43,451 nt of DNA. Source: CAZVFX01 sp964626565. Its GTDB lineage: Bacteria; Myxococcota_A; UBA9042; CAIXZC01. The notes beneath the pieces are model-generated. The model was not told the DNA's origin, ran no database searches, and saw nothing but the letters and a program-made list of their open reading frames with translations. Positions within the stretch are counted from its first letter, which is position 1; each line of letters begins with the position of its first letter. A program made the translations under genes and the position numbers. The DNA lies in contig CAZVFX010000061.1 of NCBI GenBank assembly GCA_964626565.1, positions 1 through 43,451 on the forward strand, written 5' to 3'. This document shows positions 25,490-32,303 of the stretch, piece by piece.

Positions 25490-26074
25490 GTGCGAATGAC
25501 TGCCCTTCTACTCATGCTCCTCAACACCGGCTGTGCCCTTGGCGCGGGCGGTGGAATGGGCGTGACTGTGAACACCAAAGGTTCGGTAGGCGTCCTGGCT
25601 TCCGCCCACATCTACCCGTGGGGCGTTCGTATGGAACCCAAAGAGACCCAGGGGGAGGAGACCGCCTTCTTTCTGATGCCCGTAGAGGTGAGCAGCGGAA
25701 TTATGTTCAACCCCGGCCAGACGGTGCTGAGAATCGACATGCCGTTCATGGGCTTCACCACCGACAGTATCGAAGCTGGACAAGGTTTTTCCGGCTCGCT
25801 AAACCCGCGCTTCGAGTTGTTGTGGCCCTGGGGCGAAGGCGAACTCAGATCCGCGTTCGGCGTTGCTGCTCATGTCGCTTGGATGCAACACTTGTTGTCG
25901 ACGCAACTGGAGCGCGTCGCATCTCGCCCCGAGTGGCCCGACGGATGGGAAATACACCAGTTCGGTCCGGCCTTCGACGGTGCACTCATGTACAGGGACG
26001 AAGGAGAGTTCTACGGCACGTTCACACTCTCCGGCATCTACCGGTACCTGACCTATTTCTATATGGGGTTGTGA
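25490..26074 (+). CDS. Lipoprotein, paralogue of the 29460 gene
   Basis: This 194-aa protein starts with GTG 25490, with GGAG 7 nt upstream; ATG 25496 is possible. Lipobox LNTGC (Cys15). The mature part begins Gly-rich and has SVGVLASAHIYPWGVRMEPK, LRIDMPFMGF, LNPRFELLWPW, RPEWPDGWEIHQFGP and YRYLTYFYMGL. Alternating polar and aromatic strands suggest a small beta-barrel or sandwich. It aligns over its full length with the gene at 29460, at roughly 60% identity by eye. The family is not recognised. The two copies lie on either side of the tail-fibre-like locus. Confidence 0.78.
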   Translation: MRMTALLLMLLNTGCALGAGGGMGVTVNTKGSVGVLASAHIYPWGVRMEPKETQGEETAFFLMPVEVSSGIMFNPGQTVLRIDMPFMGFTTDSIEAGQGFSGSLNPRFELLWPWGEGELRSAFGVAAHVAWMQHLLSTQLERVASRPEWPDGWEIHQFGPAFDGALMYRDEGEFYGTFTLSGIYRYLTYFYMGL

Positions 26075-26116
26075 TGTTGACTGGGGGTCCGCCGCTCGAA
26101 GTAAGTGTTCCTGACT

Positions 26117-28204
26117 CTAGGGTAGCGTTCTTGCGCAACGTGAGCCAAGGTCCGCAAATCGGTTGAAGGGGCTCGCGTTCCCTCTCTCGGCGCAACGTGT
26201 ATGAACGGCGTTGTACGAATAGCTGCCACCTTTCATGATGCGGGAAGTGCCGGGCACGTCCAACCACGGGCTGCCGTCATCGGGAGCGCCCACGTAGCCG
26301 TCATGATAGAGGTCCTCATTCCACTCCCAGACGTTTCCGCCCATGTCCACTGCTCCGCACCAGGACGCGCCGGCGGTCTTTGCCCCTGCCGGCCAGGTGC
26401 CGCCAACGCCGCACCCATAGCCCGCAACGTCACCGGTCTCGTTGAATACGACCATGTCGCCGGAGCAGGTCGCCTCCGGAGTGTCACCCCACGGGTATTT
26501 CCGATGCACCGGCCCTGATGCCGCGTACTCCCACTCGGCTTCGCTGGGCAGACGGCCCCCCGGAGCCACCCATTCGCAGAAGTCCCTTGCCTGCTGCCAC
26601 TTCAATCCGTTCTGAGGGTGATCGGCTCGCCCGTTGGCCGACGTGTTGACGCCCCAACCACTGGGATCCCAATCTCCGGTGGACGGAGATGAGCAACCAC
26701 CCGGTTGGTCCCCCACGCACGCTTCGTGTTGTGGCACCATTATCGGGTATTTCGAGATCAAGTAACCGTAGTCGATGGTCACGGTGTGGACCGGAGCTTC
26801 GTTGGACCCGCCGCCCTCACCCGTTGAGCCCATCTCGAACTGCCCCGGTGCGATGTAGATCCATACGTCCCACTCTTCCCAGCCGTTGGCGTTCTTCACC
26901 GCATATTCGCAATGCTGCTGGTCGTTACATGCAACCTCGTACCCGGCCAGGTCCGGACATATTGTCCCTCCGCAAACCGTGGGCACCATCTGCAGGCAGA
27001 CGCCGTTCTGGCAGGAGCCAATGCCGGTCTCAGCCTGGCAAACGGTACCCTCGGGCAGTTTGTCGCCCACCAGACATGTCTCCTCCATTCCGTCGCACTC
27101 CCGGGAGTAGCAGTCCTGCAATTTGGCCGGGCTGCAGTTTTCAAGGCACCATAATCTTGCCTCTATCGGCCCGACGGCAGTCGCCACCGCCGTTGTAATC
27201 GCTTGGTCGACCTCCTCCTTGGTATAGGTGTCGGCCGCGGTGGCGAACAGTTGCTCACACTCCTGCTTCGTGTAGTAGCGCTCGTCTAGCTGCCCCCCAT
27301 CCAATTCCTGTGAGGTGTAGTACTCGTCGAACTGCCCCTGAACTCCGAGGAGCTCTGCCGTCAAAGCGAATTCGGCGCCGTCCAGCCCGTCCAGTAACTC
27401 CGCATCCTGGGCCTTGCCGTCGGCCGCCAGATAGGCCTGGTCGTGTTCGTGCAGGGCCGCCGGGAACTCCTCAGGAATGCCGGAAATGTCCTCCCACACC
27501 ACTTCGTGGTTGTGTACGGCGGGTGAGAACTCCTCAGGAATGCCGGAAATGTCCTCCCATACCACTTCGTGGTTGTGTACGGCAGGGGGGAACTCCTCTG
27601 GCTTGCCCGACACTTCCTCCCACGGGTGTTCGTGATACTCGGGGGTGAACCCGGTGGGCACCTCACTGGTCAGATCCAACCACGAGTGGGTGTGGGCAGT
27701 TGGTTCGAATTCCATCGGCCAGTCGTCGAATTGTGCGATAGTGTGTTGGTGTTCGGTGAGTGCGAAATCGCCAGCCGTTTTGTTCCCCAGTTTGTGAGCA
27801 ACGTCCGCCACCGAACAGGCCAGCGAAAACGGGACACTGGTGAACTCGATTCGTTGAGGCAGCACTTCACCCTCATTCCCCAGGGTCACTTCAAGGTACA
27901 GCGGCACCTCAGAGTTGTCCGCCAGAACTGCGGCCAAGGGTACGTCAGCATTCACCTTCCCCAGCGGCAGCGATAAGAAGCCGAACTCAATCTCCGCCTC
28001 TTCATGGACTTCGCCCCACAGGGCGTTGCCACCTTCAGCGGCGTCGAAAAGCTCTACAATCACCGGTCCCTGGAAAGAGTATCCGAACAGGTCATCGGTA
28101 TCGAAGACTTGTACATTCAACGTCAAATGCTGAGGCACGTCGGCCCACACGGATGACGGCAAGCCCACTCCCAGTAGCGCAGCAAGAACAACTAAATATC
28201 TCAT
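26117..28204 (-). CDS. Tail-fibre-like secreted protein with HxH stalk and SUMF1 (FGE-like) head
   Basis: This 695-aa protein has a signal peptide (VVLAALLGVGLPSSVWA). Residues 22-135 are a beta domain often found ahead of fibre repeats (GEVLPQRIEFTSVPFSLACS). Residues 150-255 contain six HxH motifs at 152, 171, 191, 210, 231 and 252, set in W-x-D-x-S-G-x-P-x-x-F repeats as in phage tail-fibre stalks. YYTKQECEQLF and YTKEEVDQAI (310-335) are also tail-fibre-like. A cysteine-rich link (350-435) leads to a SUMF1/formylglycine-generating-enzyme domain (about 445-695): PGQFEMGS, RLPSEAEWEYAA, PWGD, MGGNVWEWNEDLY, GGSYSY. The usual active-site cysteine pair is not obvious (HTRCAERG has one). GGAGG is 6 nt before the ATG, and the stop of the preceding gene is 1 nt before it. 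Confidence 0.87.
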   Translation of the reverse strand: MRYLVVLAALLGVGLPSSVWADVPQHLTLNVQVFDTDDLFGYSFQGPVIVELFDAAEGGNALWGEVHEEAEIEFGFLSLPLGKVNADVPLAAVLADNSEVPLYLEVTLGNEGEVLPQRIEFTSVPFSLACSVADVAHKLGNKTAGDFALTEHQHTIAQFDDWPMEFEPTAHTHSWLDLTSEVPTGFTPEYHEHPWEEVSGKPEEFPPAVHNHEVVWEDISGIPEEFSPAVHNHEVVWEDISGIPEEFPAALHEHDQAYLAADGKAQDAELLDGLDGAEFALTAELLGVQGQFDEYYTSQELDGGQLDERYYTKQECEQLFATAADTYTKEEVDQAITTAVATAVGPIEARLWCLENCSPAKLQDCYSRECDGMEETCLVGDKLPEGTVCQAETGIGSCQNGVCLQMVPTVCGGTICPDLAGYEVACNDQQHCEYAVKNANGWEEWDVWIYIAPGQFEMGSTGEGGGSNEAPVHTVTIDYGYLISKYPIMVPQHEACVGDQPGGCSSPSTGDWDPSGWGVNTSANGRADHPQNGLKWQQARDFCEWVAPGGRLPSEAEWEYAASGPVHRKYPWGDTPEATCSGDMVVFNETGDVAGYGCGVGGTWPAGAKTAGASWCGAVDMGGNVWEWNEDLYHDGYVGAPDDGSPWLDVPGTSRIMKGGSYSYNAVHTRCAERGNASPFNRFADLGSRCARTLP
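27464..27589 (-). repeat. Two near-identical 63-bp tandem repeats within the stalk
   Basis: Units 27464-27526 and 27527-27589 are almost identical and encode the 21-residue HxH repeat; a diverged third unit follows from 27590. High DNA identity suggests recent duplication, so stalk length may vary between strains. Confidence 0.85.
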
Positions 28205-28205
28205 C

Positions 28206-28658
28206 CTACTCCTCCCTGACCAGCACATTCCTGTGCCATGTAACTGAGCTGCCGAACGGTCCCTGCGGCCACTCCCCGCTTACGCCGGGACAGACAACCG
28301 CACCCCCGGCCTGCAAAGGTCCGGGCACCACCTCGGGAGCGACATCGCTTGCGATCTCTTCTTGCACGTCGGCCTCGTCAGGCTCCACTGTTGAGTCCAG
28401 GTCCAAGACAGCGTCTATTTCCCAACCATCTACCGGCAACTGGTCGCCCGGAACGTCCCATACTTCAGCCAGGGCGGGTGCGTCCGGGGTGGCGTCAGCC
28501 GCAACCGGTGCGTCAATTCCGGGCTCGCCCCGGGCAACAGTGTCCGAAATCCCGGCGTCTGCGGGCGCATCTCCGGGCACGTAGGCCGGAGGGCCCCTCA
28601 GGCAGCCGGGCAGGAACATCAGCACGAGCCATACGCCGGTAAGTCCTTTCAACCTCAT
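28206..28658 (-). CDS. Lipoprotein with Asp/Ala/Pro-rich linker
   Basis: This 150-aa protein starts at ATG 28658. Lipobox FLPGC (Cys19). Most of the mature chain is low-complexity and acidic (PGDAPADAGISD, VAADATPDAPALAEVWDVPG, EPDEADVQEEIASDVAPEVV). It ends in VVCPGVSGEWPQGPFGSSV. Its TAG stop is 1 nt before the ATG of the tail-fibre-like gene, so the two are almost surely made together. It may anchor or tether the fibre at the outer membrane. No family is recognised. An in-frame upstream extension runs through a repeat copy and is not believed to be coding. Confidence 0.72.
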   Translation of the reverse strand: MRLKGLTGVWLVLMFLPGCLRGPPAYVPGDAPADAGISDTVARGEPGIDAPVAADATPDAPALAEVWDVPGDQLPVDGWEIDAVLDLDSTVEPDEADVQEEIASDVAPEVVPGPLQAGGAVVCPGVSGEWPQGPFGSSVTWHRNVLVREE

Positions 28659-28778
28659 ATTGTCCGCCTGTACTAGTAGAGAAAGCCATGTCCACCATTG
28701 GGCTCCAAGCATATCACCCCTGCTGAGTCGCCGCAACGCGAACCGACGGGCGGTGTCATTCCTCGGTTCACTCATTTG

Positions 28779-28792
28779 GCACCCCCCGTCCC
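28779..28792 (+). repeat. REP-like repeat core, variant single unit
   Basis: GCACCCCCCGTCCC, with one change from the core, preceded by GGTTCACTCATTTG. It lies in the divergent intergenic region 28659-28885. Confidence 0.65.
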
Positions 28793-28885
28793 CCGGAACT
28801 TTGATCCGCGTTGCATGAGCTTGTAAGGACACTGGCCGAAATCGTTCACCACATGTAGAATGGCGCGGAATAGGAGGAGAGAACC

Positions 28886-29113
28886 ATGAGAGACGACCTG
28901 GTGACCATCGCGACCTTCAACAATCAAGCCAATGCCCACCTGCTCAAAGGAAGGCTGGAGTCGGAAGGCATCGAGGCGGTGGTGTTCAATCCCCAGCCAG
29001 CGTCAGGACTGGTGGGAATTGCCGCAGTAGGAGGGATTCTGGTCCAGGTCTGGCCCGAACACGAAGAAAAGGCCAGGCTGATTGTGGAGCAACTGCAGCA
29101 GGTCGATGATTGA
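28886..29113 (+). CDS. DUF2007-family small protein
   Basis: This 75-aa protein has the DUF2007 pattern: TIATFNNQANAHLLKGRLES, GIEAVVFNPQPA, GGILVQVWPEHEEKARLIVE. The family is a ferredoxin-like fold, sometimes called a putative signal transducer, of unknown function. AGGAGG lies shortly before the ATG. A weak -10 (TAGAAT, 28856-28861) is near. It is followed 26 bp later by acylphosphatase. Confidence 0.88.
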   Translation: MRDDLVTIATFNNQANAHLLKGRLESEGIEAVVFNPQPASGLVGIAAVGGILVQVWPEHEEKARLIVEQLQQVDD

Positions 29114-29139
29114 AGGGACGGCCTTCGGCGGGGATTACT

Positions 29140-29424
29140 ATGAATGAAGGAGAATGCCTGCAGCAACGCTTCCGGATTACCGGCCGGGTGCAGGGTGTGT
29201 TCTATCGAGACACCACCCGGCGGCGAGCCGAAGAATTGGGTTTGACCGGATGGGCCAAGAACATGCGCGATGGGAGCGTCGAAGTGGTCGCGCAGGGAAC
29301 TGCCCGGCAACTGGCAGCCCTTGAGTCGTTTCTGTGGGCTGGACCTCGCTTGGCGAGAGTCGATAGCGTCGAAGGGGAGGCGGAAGTTCCATCAGAGGAG
29401 TTCTCGGGATTCAGAACCGGTTGA
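29140..29424 (+). CDS. acyP: Acylphosphatase
   Basis: This 94-aa enzyme hydrolyses carboxyl-phosphate bonds. The signature is GRVQGVFYRDTTRRRAEELG with catalytic R23 and, in GWAKNMRDGSVEVVAQG, catalytic N41. Length matches the family. ATG 29140 gives the expected N-terminus; the frame extends upstream into the previous stop region. It is in tandem with DUF2007 upstream and the lipoprotein gene downstream. Confidence 0.94.
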   Translation: MNEGECLQQRFRITGRVQGVFYRDTTRRRAEELGLTGWAKNMRDGSVEVVAQGTARQLAALESFLWAGPRLARVDSVEGEAEVPSEEFSGFRTG

Positions 29425-29459
29425 CCTGCAAGACGCGGGCCTGCCTGGCGGGGGGTGCA

Positions 29460-30086
29460 ATGGCACATTGTACGGGAAGAAGCCTCAGTTCGACGAGTAG
29501 CTTGCAGCTTCTCATCGCCGTCTGCCCCTTGCTTGTGACCGGCTGCGCCTTTGGCTATGGCGGTGGATTGGGCTTGACCGCGGACACCCGGGGCGGAGTT
29601 GGTGTACTGGCGTCAGCCCACGTCTACCCGTGGGGAATTCGGGTAGAGCCCAAAAAGACACCGGGAAAAGAGGCTGCGATGTTTCTTATGCCCTGCGAAG
29701 TAAGTAGCGGGGCCATGATCGACCCGGGTGCGGGCTTGCTCAGGGTCGACATGCCGTTCATGGGCTTCGCCCGCGACACCATCGCCGATGGCCAGGGTTT
29801 CGCCGGCCGACTCAATCCTCGCTTCGAGATGTTGTGGCCCTTCGACGGGGCCGACGCTACGTCCGCGTATGGCGCTGCTGCCCATTTCGGATGGCTGCAG
29901 CACCTGTCCTCCAAGAAGGCGCCTCGCCTCGCGTCCCGTCCGGAATGGCCCGACGGATGGGAGACGCACCAACTCGGCCCAGTCTTCGACGCCGCGGTCA
30001 TGCGCGAAATCCAGGGAGGCTGGTACGGGACCTTTACCATCTCAGCCGTCTACCGCTACCTCGCCTACTTCTCTATGGGCCTCTAG
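29460..30086 (+). CDS. Lipoprotein, paralogue of the 25490 gene
   Basis: This 208-aa protein starts at ATG 29460 (an earlier in-frame start at 29421 overlaps the acylphosphatase stop). Lipobox LVTGC (Cys29). The mature part has GVGVLASAHVYPWGIRVEPK, LRVDMPFMGFARDTIADGQG, LNPRFEMLWPF, RPEWPDGWETHQLGP and YRYLAYFSMGL, matching the 25490 protein throughout. The function is unknown. The conserved aromatic C-terminus suggests an outer-membrane-facing beta structure. Confidence 0.78.
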   Translation: MAHCTGRSLSSTSSLQLLIAVCPLLVTGCAFGYGGGLGLTADTRGGVGVLASAHVYPWGIRVEPKKTPGKEAAMFLMPCEVSSGAMIDPGAGLLRVDMPFMGFARDTIADGQGFAGRLNPRFEMLWPFDGADATSAYGAAAHFGWLQHLSSKKAPRLASRPEWPDGWETHQLGPVFDAAVMREIQGGWYGTFTISAVYRYLAYFSMGL

Positions 30087-30179
30087 TGATTTAAGGTGAG
30101 GACTCCGTCTGAACCGCAGCTTTGACCGCGACTTTTTCCGGTTCGCTGCGTTAGTCCATGTGTACAGCAAGGAGGCACC

Positions 30180-32030
30180 ATGGAGGCAAAGAGCGCAACA
30201 GCATTGGCAATCATCGTACCGTTTCTCGTCGTCCTGGTCCTTCCGGCCTGCGGCGGGACCGGCCGCGGGGGTGACACAGAACCCGATTCGGAGAAGATCG
30301 AAGACGCGGAAGCCAGGGAGGTCCGAGCCGCCGCGGATATCCCGGCCGACCACAGCGCAGACACCTCAACTACAACGGACACTCCCCCGCCATTCGACCT
30401 TCAGACGGAGGATGTGGCCATGGACCTGGCGCCTGTCGACCTGGCCGAGGTCTCTCCGGAGTTGACCGGCACACCGGACGCTCAGATGGAGGTCGAGGTT
30501 TCCCCGGACATTGCGCCGCCGGGACCGGGCGAGCCGTGGAAATTCGTTGTGGTGCTCAGTTCTCCGGTAGTCGGCAAGCACTTCGGGGAATTCGGCGATT
30601 CCGTTTCGGTCTGGTGTCTGCCGGTGGACGGCGAAGGCAAGCCCCTCCCCGACCCGGGAGACGTGGTTGTCTCCACCGACGCACCCGACGCCATCGTCGA
30701 CGGTGCTGAGCATGCCTTCCCGCAACGCGGAGAGTATGTCGTCTCGTGCCAGTCGGAAAGCCTCGGAATCGTCGGCGATACAACGCTCTCCGTCACCACC
30801 GGGGCTCTCAACGACCAGTACGTTTTCGTCGCTCGCCGTCTTGGCGAACTTCACCTTCACCTGGGACACCTTCTAAAAGCCCTGGTGGGCGAAGACATCC
30901 CGGCCGTGGCGACTTCCGCTCAGCAACTGACAAACCTTGCTTCTGAGTGCCTCCCCTCGGGCATGGCCGACCTGGCCCTGCTGGTTCCCCTTCCCAACGG
31001 CTGGCCTTCCGTCGAAGAACTGGGGGCCATGGGGGCCGAGCCCCAACCCGACGATGAGCAGTTCGCACTTGTGCTCGAACAGATCACCCAGCAATTGGCC
31101 GTCCTCGTTGCGGTGATGAAGGACATGGAAACCGACTTCTCCCAAGAAAACGCCATGGTCTTGGAGGCGGAGGTGGACAACCTCTTCCAACTGGCACAAC
31201 AACTCTCCCTGCTGAATCCATCGGAACTGGCCGTCATGGCGAATCGGGACAAGCTGGCGGCTCTCATGGGGCCCGCGGTCGACGCCTTGACCCGGCAGAC
31301 CGCCCTTACCATGGCCGCAGCCGCGGACAGTAGTCGTTGGACCCTCACCGAGATCATGGTCACAGTCGCCATCAAGGGGATCATGGCCAAGCTCCCCTCC
31401 GTGGAATGGGTCCTCATCCAATCCGCCAAGACCATGACCCAGATGATCATGATGATGGAACTGTTCGAGGCCCTGAGCGAACAAGGCGGGAGTGGTTTTG
31501 CCCCGGTCGTCTACACGATCTACGGCCCCGGCGCCATGTCTGTTAACCCCGGGCTCAAGTGGAAGATTGACGGGGGAGGCTTTTCCTACACACCCGAGCA
31601 CAACATGGTCATCTTTATACCACCCGAAGTGTTCAAAGCTGCTGCTGAACTGATTTGGGATATCGTCTCGCTGTTCACCAGCCTGTGGAGCCTGTATGAC
31701 TTTGAATGGGGCAACTACCTCGATTGGCCCGATTACGAGCAGTTCTTCGAGTTAGCTGGCCTGGCCGTTGACTTCGGGTTCAATCTCAACAGCGTGGTCA
31801 ATGGGCTGCACCCCGGAGGTTGTACCGGCAACTACAACCTCTATCCATACGATGTTACTGGAGAGGCCGACGCACAACTCGTCTGGTTCAACGAGTTTCC
31901 AACCAAGGTGAACTGCTCGTTCGTGCCGCAGAACGGAATTCTCATACCCGTCAACTTGTACGGCGGCATCGGCGAAGCCGTTCAGGTAATGACCGGCAAA
32001 GAGCCGCCCGGAGCGTGCACCTGCGAGTAA
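30180..32030 (+). CDS. Large lipoprotein of unknown function
   Basis: This 616-aa protein has lipobox LVLPAC (Cys24) and an acidic linker to about residue 115. Residues 120-210 look like an Ig-like beta domain (VVVLSSPVVGKHFGEFGDSV, RGEYVVSCQSES). The rest is largely helical, with long amphipathic stretches (ITQQLAVLVAVMKDMETDF, LIQSAKTMTQMIMMMELFEA) and a hydrophobic helix near 500 (IWDIVSLFTSLWSLYDFEW). The C-terminal part has four cysteines, including CTCE at the end. GGAGG lies just before the ATG. No family is recognised. It is the first of three large lipoproteins in a row. Confidence 0.75.
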   Translation: MEAKSATALAIIVPFLVVLVLPACGGTGRGGDTEPDSEKIEDAEAREVRAAADIPADHSADTSTTTDTPPPFDLQTEDVAMDLAPVDLAEVSPELTGTPDAQMEVEVSPDIAPPGPGEPWKFVVVLSSPVVGKHFGEFGDSVSVWCLPVDGEGKPLPDPGDVVVSTDAPDAIVDGAEHAFPQRGEYVVSCQSESLGIVGDTTLSVTTGALNDQYVFVARRLGELHLHLGHLLKALVGEDIPAVATSAQQLTNLASECLPSGMADLALLVPLPNGWPSVEELGAMGAEPQPDDEQFALVLEQITQQLAVLVAVMKDMETDFSQENAMVLEAEVDNLFQLAQQLSLLNPSELAVMANRDKLAALMGPAVDALTRQTALTMAAAADSSRWTLTEIMVTVAIKGIMAKLPSVEWVLIQSAKTMTQMIMMMELFEALSEQGGSGFAPVVYTIYGPGAMSVNPGLKWKIDGGGFSYTPEHNMVIFIPPEVFKAAAELIWDIVSLFTSLWSLYDFEWGNYLDWPDYEQFFELAGLAVDFGFNLNSVVNGLHPGGCTGNYNLYPYDVTGEADAQLVWFNEFPTKVNCSFVPQNGILIPVNLYGGIGEAVQVMTGKEPPGACTCE

Positions 32031-32062
32031 CTTCCGCCTCAATCCGTAGCGTCGGTGAACTT

Positions 32063-32111
32063 GCGCCCCCCGTCCCTGTCGTTCCTGGGGTGAACTTGCG
32101 CCCCCCGTCCC
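32063..32111 (+). repeat. REP-like repeat, two units 35 bp apart
   Basis: GCGCCCCCCGTCCC at 32063-32076 and 32098-32111, each preceded by GGTGAACTT or TGAACTT. The first continues TGTCGTTCC, the reverse complement of the AACGACA context of the 6.8-kb array. Confidence 0.8.
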
Positions 32112-32303
32112 TAGCATTCCGGGACCGGAACTGGTGCTTGCGCAGCCCTGGGGGGAAACTGCTGGACTGGCGGCAATCCGGGGCGTATTCTCGAGGCACG
32201 GGCTACCCGCACCAGGGTGGGAGATGACTGGCCTATCCTGGAGCCCCAGGGACTTTCGGACACAAGCAAACAACTCGTTGGCGATGTTGAGGAGTATCCA
32301 CCA

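Noticed and set aside
28659..28832. N-terminal extension of the lipoprotein at 28206
   Set aside because: It contains a repeat core and would bury the lipoprotein signal; ATG 28658 directly precedes a good signal sequence.
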